A stretch of 64,000 nucleotides of DNA. It comes from Skermanella aerolata KACC 11604. Lineage in GTDB: Bacteria; Pseudomonadota; Alphaproteobacteria; Azospirillales; Azospirillaceae. The translations under genes were made by a program, and so were the position numbers. How positions within the stretch are numbered: the stretch's first letter is position 1; each line of letters starts with the position of its first letter. The stretch lies in assembly GCF_000936425.1 (NCBI RefSeq), contig NZ_AVFK01000019.1, positions 1-64,000 on the forward strand. The letters are read 5' to 3'. Below the pieces are notes generated by a model that was not told the DNA's origin, made no database searches, and was given only the letters and a program-made list of their open reading frames with translations. Of the stretch, positions 55,359 to 64,000 are shown in pieces.

Positions 55359-56228
55359 CTACCGGCAAGGCTCCCGCTGCCGACGACCTCGGAGGAAGGC
55401 ATCGGTATCGTCGAGCACGGGCGCCAGTCGCCGCAGCGGGGCGGCAAGCGCTCCGACCAGCGGCGTATGGCCGATGCCGTCGTAATGGATGACCTCGACC
55501 TCCCCACCCCGCTCCCTGATCTTCGCCGCGAGATTGTCGGTGTTGCGCGGACGGACGGTGGTGTCGGAATCCCCGGTGACGAGCAGCATGGGCGGCGCCG
55601 TCCCGGTCACGAAGTTGATCGGCTGACTTCGCGGCCGGGTCGCCTCCGGGCCGAAGATCTCCTTCAGCACCTCGCTCTTCAGCGGCAGGAAGTCGTAAGG
55701 CCCCGCCAGCCCTACCGTCGCCCTGATGGCGCCGCACGGCGACAGGCCCGCCTCCCCCAGCCACTGCCGGTCGAGCGTCAGCATGGCGGCGATATGGGCC
55801 CCGGCCGAGTGGCCGGCCAAGAAGACAGGCCCCGGCGCCGCCCCATACTCGCCGCCATGCGTCACCGCCCAGGCCACGGCGGCGGAAGCGTCCTTCAGAA
55901 AGTCGGGAAAACGCACCTCCGGATAGATGCGATAGTCCGGTATGGCGGTGACGTAGCCCCTGGACGCGAAGGCTTGGCCGGCGAAGCGGTAGGCCTCCTT
56001 CTCTCCGCTGTCCCAGCTTCCGCCATAGAAGAAGACCAGCATCGGCGTCCCGCCGTCGGCGCCGTCCGGCACGTAGACGTCCAGCGTCCGGCGCTGCCCT
56101 TCGCCATAGGTAATGTCCGGTACGACCCTGTAGCCGCTGCTTGGAACAAAGGCATTGATCGCTGAAGAGACCGAGCAGCCCGGCAGCACGGTCAGGATCG
56201 GGAGAAGCAAGGGCAGGAGACGTTTCAT
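55359..56228 (-). CDS. Alpha/beta-hydrolase lipoprotein (carboxylesterase-like)
   Basis: 289 aa. The N-terminus is a lipoprotein signal (MKRLLPLLLPILTVLPGC, lipobox LPGC), so it should be anchored at the envelope. The hydrolase part has the oxyanion stretch VFFYGGSWDSGEKEAY, nucleophile elbow AGHSAGAHIA, acid D in VTGDSDTTVRP and His in YDGIGHTPLV, as in the BD-FAE/HSL-like esterases. The substrate is unknown. Lies 45 bp after the TrhA-type gene. Confidence 0.82.
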   Translation of the reverse strand: MKRLLPLLLPILTVLPGCSVSSAINAFVPSSGYRVVPDITYGEGQRRTLDVYVPDGADGGTPMLVFFYGGSWDSGEKEAYRFAGQAFASRGYVTAIPDYRIYPEVRFPDFLKDASAAVAWAVTHGGEYGAAPGPVFLAGHSAGAHIAAMLTLDRQWLGEAGLSPCGAIRATVGLAGPYDFLPLKSEVLKEIFGPEATRPRSQPINFVTGTAPPMLLVTGDSDTTVRPRNTDNLAAKIRERGGEVEVIHYDGIGHTPLVGALAAPLRRLAPVLDDTDAFLRGRRQREPCR

Positions 56229-56272
56229 GGCTCCTGGGATCTAGGGCGCTCCCCGCCTCCCGCCCAGCCGTC

Positions 56273-56971
56273 TCACGCCGCAATCGTCCCCTGGGCGACA
56301 TAGTAGTAAATCGAGAGGAAGTGGCAGGTGCTGCCGGCCAGCACGAAGAGATGCCAGACCGCGTGGTTGAACGGCATGCTTTCCCACACGAAGAAGGCGA
56401 CGCCGCCGGTATAGGCCAGCCCGCCCAGCGCCAGCAGCACGAGCCCCGCCGTCTCCATGTTCGCGACGATCGGACCGATGGCCAGCACTCCGACCCAGCC
56501 GGTGGCGAGATACAGCATCAGCGAGAGGCGGGCGTAGCGGTTGGTGTGGAAGATCTTGAAGACGACGCCGAAGGCGGCGATGCTCCAGACCACCGCGAAC
56601 AGCGTCCAGCCCCAGGCGCCGTCCAGCACCAGCAGGCAGTAGGGCGTATAGGTGCCGGCGATCAGCAGGAAGATCGCGGCATGGTCGCAAGTCTTGAAGA
56701 TCAGCTTGGTCGGCTTGTGCCGGATCGCGTGGTACAGGGTCGATGCCAGATACAGCAGCACCAGCGTAGCCCCGTAGAGGGTAAGGCTGATCATGACCCT
56801 GACGTCGTCGCTGACGGCAGCCAGACCCATCAGCGCAACCAGCCCCAGGACCGCCAGCACTGCGCCGACGCCGTGAGTCACGGTATTCGCCAGTTCCTCC
56901 AGCCACGTATATTCCTGATCCTCGGCAAGCGGGTCCGGGACGGTCGAGCCTTCGGCAAGGTGAACGGACAT
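56273..56971 (-). CDS. trhA: Hemolysin III family membrane protein (TrhA/PAQR)
   Basis: 232 aa with seven hydrophobic helices. Conserved PAQR metal ligands show in ASTLYHAIRH (Ser/His), FKTCDHAAIFLLIAGTYTPY (Asp/His) and MPFNHAVWHLFVLAGS (His pair). TrhA is proposed to work in membrane-energy homeostasis; the hemolysin name is historical. Only the fold and metal site are supported by the sequence. Confidence 0.87.
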   Translation of the reverse strand: MSVHLAEGSTVPDPLAEDQEYTWLEELANTVTHGVGAVLAVLGLVALMGLAAVSDDVRVMISLTLYGATLVLLYLASTLYHAIRHKPTKLIFKTCDHAAIFLLIAGTYTPYCLLVLDGAWGWTLFAVVWSIAAFGVVFKIFHTNRYARLSLMLYLATGWVGVLAIGPIVANMETAGLVLLALGGLAYTGGVAFFVWESMPFNHAVWHLFVLAGSTCHFLSIYYYVAQGTIAA

Positions 56972-57197
56972 GGAACCCCTCTCAGCCGGAATGGAATGCT
57001 CACGTATCTGACAACAGAATTAGAGCACGAAGGTGACAATCCGACTGTGAAGCGAATGACGAAAGGATGACGATTCCCGACACCCAGAAACCATGTTCCC
57101 CCTGTAACCTTTTGAAATCCGACGCTATGTTTGGATTGCGCGTGTTTGGACTGCGCGATGAAATTGCGCGAAGAATCAAGGGAGCGGATGGGAAACG

Positions 57198-58202
57198 ATG
57201 AAAAGCTTGCTTCACGCCTTGTCCATCACGGTCTGTACCGTCACCGCCGCCATGGCCGGCGGCGCTGCCGTTGGTACCGCCCAGGCCCAGAGCTTCCAGC
57301 CCGCCATCGTCTTCGACATGGGCGGCAAGTTCGACAAGTCCTTCAATGAAGCGGCCTATGCCGGCGCCGAGCGCTTCAAGAAGGAAAGCGGGATCGAGTA
57401 CCGCGAGTTCGAAGTCACTCAGGAAGCCCAGCGCGAGCAGGCGCTCCGCACCATGGCCCGGCGCGGCGCCAACGTCGTCGTCGGCGTCGGCTTCGCCCAG
57501 GCGAGCGCCATGGAAAAGGTCTCGCAGGAATTCGCCGACACCAAGTTCTGCATCATCGACAGCGTCGTGGAACGGCCCAACGTCCAGTCCATCACCTTCA
57601 AGGAGCACGAAGGATCGTTCCTGGTCGGCATGATGGCGGCTCTGGCGTCCAAAACAGGCAAGGTCGGCTTCGTCGGCGGCATGGACATCCCGCTGATCCG
57701 CAACTTCGCGACCGGCTACCAGCAGGGCGTCAAGCATGCCAACCCGCAGGCCGAGATCTTCCAGAACATGACCGGCACGACGCCGGCCGCATGGCGCGAC
57801 CCGACCCGTGGCGGCGAACTGGCGAAGAGTCAGATGGACCGGGGCGCCGACGTGATCTACGCGGCGGCCGGCGGCACCGGCATCGGCGTCCTCCAGGCGG
57901 TGGCCGACGCCAAGAAGCTGTCGATCGGCGTCGACAGCAACCAGAACCACCTGCATCCCGGCTCGGTCCTGACCTCCATGATCAAGCGGGTCGACGTCGC
58001 GGTCTACAACTGCATGAAGTCGGCCAAGGAAGGCTCCTGGCAGGCCGGCTCCCGCGTCCTCGGCCTCAAGGAAGACGGCGTCGGCTACTCGCTCGACGAC
58101 GACAACAAGTCGCTGGTCACCGACGACATGAAGCAAAAGGTCGAAGCCGCCAAGGCCAAGATCGTCGCGGGCGAACTCCAGGTCCAGCCCTATAAGCAGT
58201 AA
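57198..58202 (+). CDS. BMP-family ABC transporter substrate-binding protein
   Basis: 334 aa periplasmic protein with a signal peptide ending AVGTAQA. VFDMGGKFDKSFNEAAYAG and GVGFAQASAMEKVSQEF are typical of the Med/BmpA/PnrA family, which binds purine nucleosides or other small ligands. No lipobox Cys is present, so it is soluble. The ABC ATPase starts 31 bp downstream. It has its own promoter region divergent from the TrhA gene. Confidence 0.9.
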   Translation: MKSLLHALSITVCTVTAAMAGGAAVGTAQAQSFQPAIVFDMGGKFDKSFNEAAYAGAERFKKESGIEYREFEVTQEAQREQALRTMARRGANVVVGVGFAQASAMEKVSQEFADTKFCIIDSVVERPNVQSITFKEHEGSFLVGMMAALASKTGKVGFVGGMDIPLIRNFATGYQQGVKHANPQAEIFQNMTGTTPAAWRDPTRGGELAKSQMDRGADVIYAAAGGTGIGVLQAVADAKKLSIGVDSNQNHLHPGSVLTSMIKRVDVAVYNCMKSAKEGSWQAGSRVLGLKEDGVGYSLDDDNKSLVTDDMKQKVEAAKAKIVAGELQVQPYKQ

Positions 58203-58233
58203 ACTGGCAAGCAGTGAACCGGGAGCGGGTGGA

Positions 58234-59814
<1,581 letters not shown>

Positions 59815-59844
59815 GGCAACCTGCCCGGCCCCTTCCTGGCCGCC

Positions 59845-60453
59845 CTACTTCCGCGACCCCGCCCGCTTGATGCCGGCGGCGATGTCGCGGCTGAGGGAAG
59901 CCAGGGTACGGGTCATCGCCGCTACCGTAGCATCCGCGCCCTCTCCCTCGACCGGCTCGACATAGCGCGCGCGAGCCCCCGCCCGCACCGCCTCGGTCTG
60001 TCCGTCCAGGACCGTCCAGTAGGCGTTCAGCACGGCGTTGCCGGATGCATCGCGCTCGAACGACGTGATATCGACCCCGACCGTCATCGCCACCATTTCG
60101 CGCCGGCGCAGCGGCAGGACGAAGACGTTGTCGCTCGGCAGCAGTCCGCGCAGGTTGTCGGCGACGACCCGTGTGACGTCGCCCTGAAGCCGCTGGCCCC
60201 AGCGGTCGCCCTGGGTCAGTTCCAGCGTATTGGCGCTGGTGCGGACGACGATTTCCGGTCGGTCCAGGTATTCCGGAATATTGGCCTGCTCGACTCCGAC
60301 GACAGGACCGCGCGCGGCGGCGGGCGATCCCGGACCGGAAGCAGCGTCGCGCGGCAATGAACTCAGCACATGGAGGTTGGGCGGCGGCCGGGTTTCGGCG
60401 CATCCGGCAACCAGCGGGATTACCAGAAGCAAACCCCACGTGAACTTGGCCAT
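59845..60453 (-). CDS. PqiC-like ABC transport auxiliary lipoprotein
   Basis: 202 aa lipoprotein with lipobox LVAGC (MAKFTWGLLLVIPLVAGC). The body matches the ABC_trans_aux/PqiC fold: VVGVEQANIPEYLDRPEIVV, ELTQGDRWGQRLQGDVTRVV, ITSFERDASGNAVLNAYW. In PqiC/MlaC-type systems such a protein completes the path between inner and outer membrane. Last gene of the four-gene mla-like operon, 5 bp after mlaD. Confidence 0.85.
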   Translation of the reverse strand: MAKFTWGLLLVIPLVAGCAETRPPPNLHVLSSLPRDAASGPGSPAAARGPVVGVEQANIPEYLDRPEIVVRTSANTLELTQGDRWGQRLQGDVTRVVADNLRGLLPSDNVFVLPLRRREMVAMTVGVDITSFERDASGNAVLNAYWTVLDGQTEAVRAGARARYVEPVEGEGADATVAAMTRTLASLSRDIAAGIKRAGSRK

Positions 60454-60458
60454 CTAAC

Positions 60459-61445
60459 TCATCTCCCCAGCAGCAAGGCGTTGGGATTGCGTTCCAAGGT
60501 CTCGGCGAAACTGCGGAGCGAGCGCGACGCCAGCGACAGGTTGCGCATCGAGGCCTCCAAGTCCGAGCGGATCGGCGCGTTGCGGGAAACGAGGTCGTTG
60601 GCGTTGCCCAGCACCGCGTTGGCCTGCCCGACCGCCTGCTCGACGCTGCCGGCGGTCGTGCGAAGCGATGCGATCAAGGGTCCCGCCTCCCGGTTGGCGG
60701 TGCCGATCAGGCTCTGGAGTTCCGCCATGGTGGTCCGCAGTTCGCCCTGGACCTGCGTAAGCGTCTCCGACCCAGTCGTGAAGGTGGTGCGGGCCGCCGT
60801 CATGGTCGTCTCGAACTCGCGCATGCCGGCAGCCAGCGCGGTCAGCGCCTGCGGCAGTTCGGGCGAGGCCAGCAGACGGTCCACATTGTTCAGTGTGTTC
60901 ATGGCCTTGCCGACCATGTCCTGGATCGGCAGGTTCTCGAGGTTGCGGCGGACGACGTCCAGGGTCGAGGGGATCGCCGGGATCTCCTCCACGTTGGGAT
61001 CGCCGCCGACCAGGATGGGCGGCGAACTGGGCAGGAAGTCCAGTTCGACCATCAATTGCTGCGTGACGTAGCTCTGGTAGACGAGCTGGGCGCGCAGGCC
61101 GCGGTCGACCATGTCCCTGTATGTGATGTCGGGCGCCCGGCCTTCCGGCGTCCCGGCCCATTTGGTCCGTTCCGGATCGAAGCGGATATATGTGGGAATG
61201 CGCGCCGTCAGGTCCTTGCTGTCGATCACCAGATCGACGCGCGTGACGGATCCGACCCGGACGCCCCGGAAGTTCACCGGCGCCCCGACATAAAGCCCGT
61301 TGACCGACCCGTCGAAGAAGACCACGGCCGGCGGCAACTCGCGGGAGAAGAATCCTCCCCCCAGCGCCACCAGCACCGTTGCGAATAACGCTACGGCGCC
61401 GATCACGAACAACCCGATGATACGAGGGTTCGGCTTGTTCCTCAT
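60459..61445 (-). CDS. mlaD: MlaD/MCE-domain lipid-transport protein
   Basis: 328 aa. One N-terminal transmembrane helix (RIIGLFVIGAVALFATVLVA), the MCE domain (VFFDGSVNGLYVGAPVNFRG and VRVGSVTRVDL) and a long helical C-terminal part with many heptad-like Leu/Val residues. It is longer than E. coli MlaD (183 aa) and closer to PqiB/LetB-like or YebT-type single-MCE proteins with extended tails. Forms a hexameric ring for phospholipid movement across the periplasm. Operon with mlaEF. Confidence 0.88.
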   Translation of the reverse strand: MRNKPNPRIIGLFVIGAVALFATVLVALGGGFFSRELPPAVVFFDGSVNGLYVGAPVNFRGVRVGSVTRVDLVIDSKDLTARIPTYIRFDPERTKWAGTPEGRAPDITYRDMVDRGLRAQLVYQSYVTQQLMVELDFLPSSPPILVGGDPNVEEIPAIPSTLDVVRRNLENLPIQDMVGKAMNTLNNVDRLLASPELPQALTALAAGMREFETTMTAARTTFTTGSETLTQVQGELRTTMAELQSLIGTANREAGPLIASLRTTAGSVEQAVGQANAVLGNANDLVSRNAPIRSDLEASMRNLSLASRSLRSFAETLERNPNALLLGR

Positions 61446-61483
61446 GATCCATTCCTCATAGACCTGTCCTCATCACCAGTTCC

Positions 61484-62263
61484 TCATGGTCCCGGATTCC
61501 GCCCTTCGCCGCGGCTGAGGAAATCGCGGACCCCGGCGTGCGGACTATGGTCGCGCAATTCCTTCGGATCGCCGCCGTCTATGGCGGTGCGGCTTTCGGC
61601 GTCGAGGAAGACGGAATTGTCGGCAATCGCGAAGATGCTGGCCAGCTCGTGACTGACGATCACGACCGTAGCACCCAGGCTGTCGCGCAGTTCCAGGATC
61701 AGGTCGTCCAGCCGGCGCGAGCTGAGCGGGTCCAGGCCGGCCGACGGCTCGTCGAAGAACAGGATGTCGGGGTCGAGCGCAATCGCCCGCGCCAGCCCGG
61801 CCCGCTTCCGCATGCCGCCGCTGATCTCGGACGGGTAGAAATCCTCGAACCCGCCAAGCCCGACCAGCGCCAGCTTCAGCGAGACCAGTTCGGCGATTTC
61901 GGCCGGTTTCAGGTCGGTGTACTGGGACAGCGGCACCGACACGTTCTCGGCAAGCGTCATCGAACTCCACAGCGCGCCGCTCTGGAACAGCACGCCGAAG
62001 CGGCGACTCATGACGGCGCGTTCCCCGGGCGGAGCACCGGTGAAGCTCTTGCCGTCATAGAGGATATCGCCGGCCGCCGGCTCGATCAGCCCGATCATGT
62101 GCTTCAGCAGGGTGCTCTTGCCGCAGCCGCTCGCTCCCATGATGACGAAGATGTCGCCGGCGGGAACTTTGAAGCCGATATCGCGCTGCACGACGAAACC
62201 GCCGAAGGCCATGGTCAATCCGTCCACCGCGATCCTGGGCTCGGCTGTCTCCGATGATGCCAT
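61484..62263 (-). CDS. mlaF: MlaF-like ABC ATPase
   Basis: 259 aa from ATG 62263. Walker A is GASGCGKSTLLKHM, the signature ISGGMRKRAGLARAI and Walker B ILFFDEPSAGLDPLSSRR; the H-loop is VIVSHELAS. The opening VDGLTMAFGGFVVQRDIGF is characteristic of MlaF. It energises lipid transport with MlaE and lies 2 bp after mlaE. The rest of the open frame up to 62566 is a shadow. Confidence 0.92.
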   Translation of the reverse strand: MASSETAEPRIAVDGLTMAFGGFVVQRDIGFKVPAGDIFVIMGASGCGKSTLLKHMIGLIEPAAGDILYDGKSFTGAPPGERAVMSRRFGVLFQSGALWSSMTLAENVSVPLSQYTDLKPAEIAELVSLKLALVGLGGFEDFYPSEISGGMRKRAGLARAIALDPDILFFDEPSAGLDPLSSRRLDDLILELRDSLGATVVIVSHELASIFAIADNSVFLDAESRTAIDGGDPKELRDHSPHAGVRDFLSRGEGRNPGP

Positions 62264-62265
62264 CG

Positions 62266-63453
62266 TCAGATGCCCAGCAGGTTGGTCATGACGGCAAAGA
62301 TCGCATCGACCACGATGATGAGCACGATGGAGGTCACGACGGCCGAGGTCGCGGCCAAGCCGACCGCCTGCGCGCTGCGGCCCGCCTGCATGCCGCGCAA
62401 GGTCCCGGCAAAAGCCACCAGCATTCCGAACACCACGCTCTTGCTGAAACCGACCCAGAAATGGATCATGTGGACGCCGTTCTCGGTCTGGGTGATATAG
62501 GCGGAACCCGACAGACCCAGCATGGTGGTCCCGACGATGTAGCCGCCCAGTATTCCCAGGAAGCACGAATAGACGAACAGCAGCGGCATCATCAGCGCCA
62601 AGGCCAGGACGCGCGGCAGCACCAGGAAGTCGATCGGCGAAATGCCGATGGTGGACAGGGCGTCGATCTCCTCGTTGCCCTGCATCGTGCCGAGCTGGGC
62701 GGCATAGGCGGCGCCGATCCGGCCGGCCAGGACGATGCCGGTCATCAGCGCCGCCATCTCCCGCGTCATGGCGAGCCCGACCAGATTGGCGACGTAGATA
62801 TCGGCGCCGAACTGCCGGAGCTGGATCGCACCGACGAAGGCGACGGTCAACCCGATCAGCAGCGAGACGATGGTGACGATGGGCAGGGAAGCCGCACCCG
62901 CGTCCTGGAGCGCCTGGAGGAAGTCGACCCGGCGGAACCTTGCCCGGCCGATCGTCAGCCGTCCCAGCGCCAGCACGATCTCGCCTAAAAAAGCGATCGC
63001 CTGATCCAGGCCGCGCCAGCCCTCCAGCACGGAGCGGCCGACACGGACCGGCAGGGATTCGTCGCCGTCTCCGCGCGCCGCATCGGCCTTGACCGGAACC
63101 GCACGGGCAAGCTTCAGCAGGCGGGGCACGCCCGCGGGCAGGCTCCCGGTGTCGAATTCCAGGTTCCGGGCAAGGCAGAGATCGCTGACCTTGAGCAGAT
63201 AGCTGACCAGCGAGCTGTCCCAGCCCACCAGGCCGTGGTCTTCGGCCCGGACGGTGCGGATGCGCCGCTCGCCGTCGAGCAGCGCTTCGATCTCGGAAGC
63301 GGATGCCAGTCCCTGTCCAATCCGCCAGTGTCCGGACAGCCCAAGGACCAAGGCGCCGTCATTGCCGGTGCGCAACTCCAAACCGTTGCCTTGCAACGCT
63401 TTTCCAGCTTCGTCCCGTCCGCCGGACTTGTCTTGCCTGGTTGCCGCCGTCAT
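62266..63453 (-). CDS. mlaE: MlaE-family permease with N-terminal STAS-like domain
   Basis: 395 aa from ATG 63453, with a GGAG site. Residues about 20-140 form a STAS/anti-sigma-antagonist-like domain (LELRTGNDGALVLGLSGHWR), and the permease follows: VTIVSLLIGLTVAFVGAIQL, TREMAALMTGIVLAGRIGAA, MQGNEEIDALSTIGISPIDF, FLGILGGYIVG. The permease is fused to the domain that E. coli supplies separately as MlaB. First gene of the four-gene operon. Confidence 0.92.
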   Translation of the reverse strand: MTAATRQDKSGGRDEAGKALQGNGLELRTGNDGALVLGLSGHWRIGQGLASASEIEALLDGERRIRTVRAEDHGLVGWDSSLVSYLLKVSDLCLARNLEFDTGSLPAGVPRLLKLARAVPVKADAARGDGDESLPVRVGRSVLEGWRGLDQAIAFLGEIVLALGRLTIGRARFRRVDFLQALQDAGAASLPIVTIVSLLIGLTVAFVGAIQLRQFGADIYVANLVGLAMTREMAALMTGIVLAGRIGAAYAAQLGTMQGNEEIDALSTIGISPIDFLVLPRVLALALMMPLLFVYSCFLGILGGYIVGTTMLGLSGSAYITQTENGVHMIHFWVGFSKSVVFGMLVAFAGTLRGMQAGRSAQAVGLAATSAVVTSIVLIIVVDAIFAVMTNLLGI

Positions 63454-63656
63454 TCCACTCCGTCCGAAATCGGGCCGGCAGCCGGGAGCCGAGCGCCCTG
63501 ACCACCGAATTGTGCACCGGCCTTCCCACCGCTTCGGGTACCCTGAACGAAGGTGGAGCGGACTGGTTTGTTCCCTGACGGGCGGAAATCCCCGGCCCTG
63601 TCGTTTCCGCGCCTCACCGGTTCTCATCCTTCGACGGCGGCTCCAGGCCCTGGCAC

Positions 63657-64000
63657 CTATCCACGGCGCCGGCAGATTTCCGCCGTCGTGAGGTCGGGCA
63701 ACTCGTCCTTCGTAACGCCGAACTTGGAGACCAGGGCCAAGTGTTCCACCGTGCCCCGGAACTCGAGGAGATGCTTGTTGAAGGCGGCCAGCAAGTCGGC
63801 ATCCTGAAAGCGGAAGCCGGATGCGCCGTAGTGGACCGTCTCGGGACCGGCAGCCGGGATTCGGCTGTAGAACGGTTTTGCCCGCTCCAATCCTCGCGGG
63901 TAACGCTCGACCAGGGCTTCCACGGCCTTGGCGGTGGCGGCATAGGCGTCGATCCTGCCGGCCCTCAGGCTGCGGCCGGCCGAAACGGCATTGGGAAACA
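63657..64000 (-). CDS. Solute-binding protein family 3, C-terminal part (gene runs off window)
   Basis: The frame is open to the window edge and lacks its N-terminus. The visible 114 residues include LRAGRIDAYAATAKAVEALV, then FRFQDADLLAAFNKHLLEF and a tail ending TTAEICRRRG. This pattern (xRxDAxAA, DxxLxxAFN) is that of periplasmic amino-acid-type binding proteins. The ligand is unknown. It is on the same strand as the mla-like operon, ending about 200 bp before it. Confidence 0.72.
   Translation of the reverse strand, partial: FPNAVSAGRSLRAGRIDAYAATAKAVEALVERYPRGLERAKPFYSRIPAAGPETVHYGASGFRFQDADLLAAFNKHLLEFRGTVEHLALVSKFGVTKDELPDLTTAEICRRRG

Overview
This is about 64 kb of a GC-rich, densely coding alphaproteobacterial chromosome. 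It is most like the Azospirillaceae (Rhodospirillales, for example Skermanella or Azospirillum relatives); this is inferred from gene content (a DivL-type kinase, an alphaproteobacterial LptE, an ETF-beta lysine methyltransferase relative, ManC fused to a mannose-6-phosphate isomerase cupin, an Mla-type lipid transporter), not from any database search. There is no rRNA, CRISPR array, prophage or intact insertion sequence. One tRNA gene, tRNA-Pro(CGG), is present.

Layout. (1) 0.2-13 kb is a surface-polysaccharide and LPS block: asparagine synthetase-type amidotransferase, flippase, UDP-sugar epimerase, a WbpL/WbpV/WbpM-like trio (initiating sugar-phosphate transferase, 4-reductase-like SDR, membrane 4,6-dehydratase), an O-antigen ligase/polymerase, then lptE and lptD facing each other. 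(2) 13.4-26 kb is housekeeping: LysE exporter, the peroxide module ahpC-ahpD divergent from oxyR, pmbA, a Bcr/CflA exporter, a DUF3616 protein, an AT-richer pair of unknown genes, then ubiD, a cyclotransferase-like protein, an ETF-beta methyltransferase-like protein and ubiA. (3) 26-32.5 kb holds a DivL-like pseudokinase whose phosphoacceptor His is Tyr, the tRNA, a polyprenyl diphosphate synthase, a DUF2007 protein, a TrmN6-like methyltransferase without a standard start codon, and an S49 peptidase. (4) 32.5-40.3 kb is a TPP riboswitch with thiO-thiS-thiG, followed by an accessory block: chemotaxis receptor, hipBA, a displaced 3' end of a second thiG, mazEF and an orphan Phd-type antitoxin. 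(5) 40.4-49.5 kb is glyQS, ppdK, meaB, a PRC-barrel protein and ygfZ. (6) 49.6-55.3 kb has two family-9 glycosyltransferases around a DUF6165 gene, manC/algA, a cupin and an Fe-alcohol dehydrogenase. (7) 55.4-64 kb has a lipoprotein hydrolase, a hemolysin III/TrhA protein, a BMP binding protein with its ATPase but no permeases, a four-gene Mla/MCE operon and a truncated solute-binding protein.

The most interesting structure is around the thiamine genes. The intact thiG ends at 34838, but a second, synonymously diverged copy of its last 26 codons lies at 38992-39072, fused to the 3' end of hipA. This is what integration at the 3' end of thiG would leave, and it would make 34.8-39.1 kb a gene-end-targeted accessory element. 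Two families of REP-like palindromes with GTAG heads are scattered through the window: three REPIN-like pairs and two pairs of a second family. The hipBA promoter carries two near-identical palindromes that look like autoregulatory operators.
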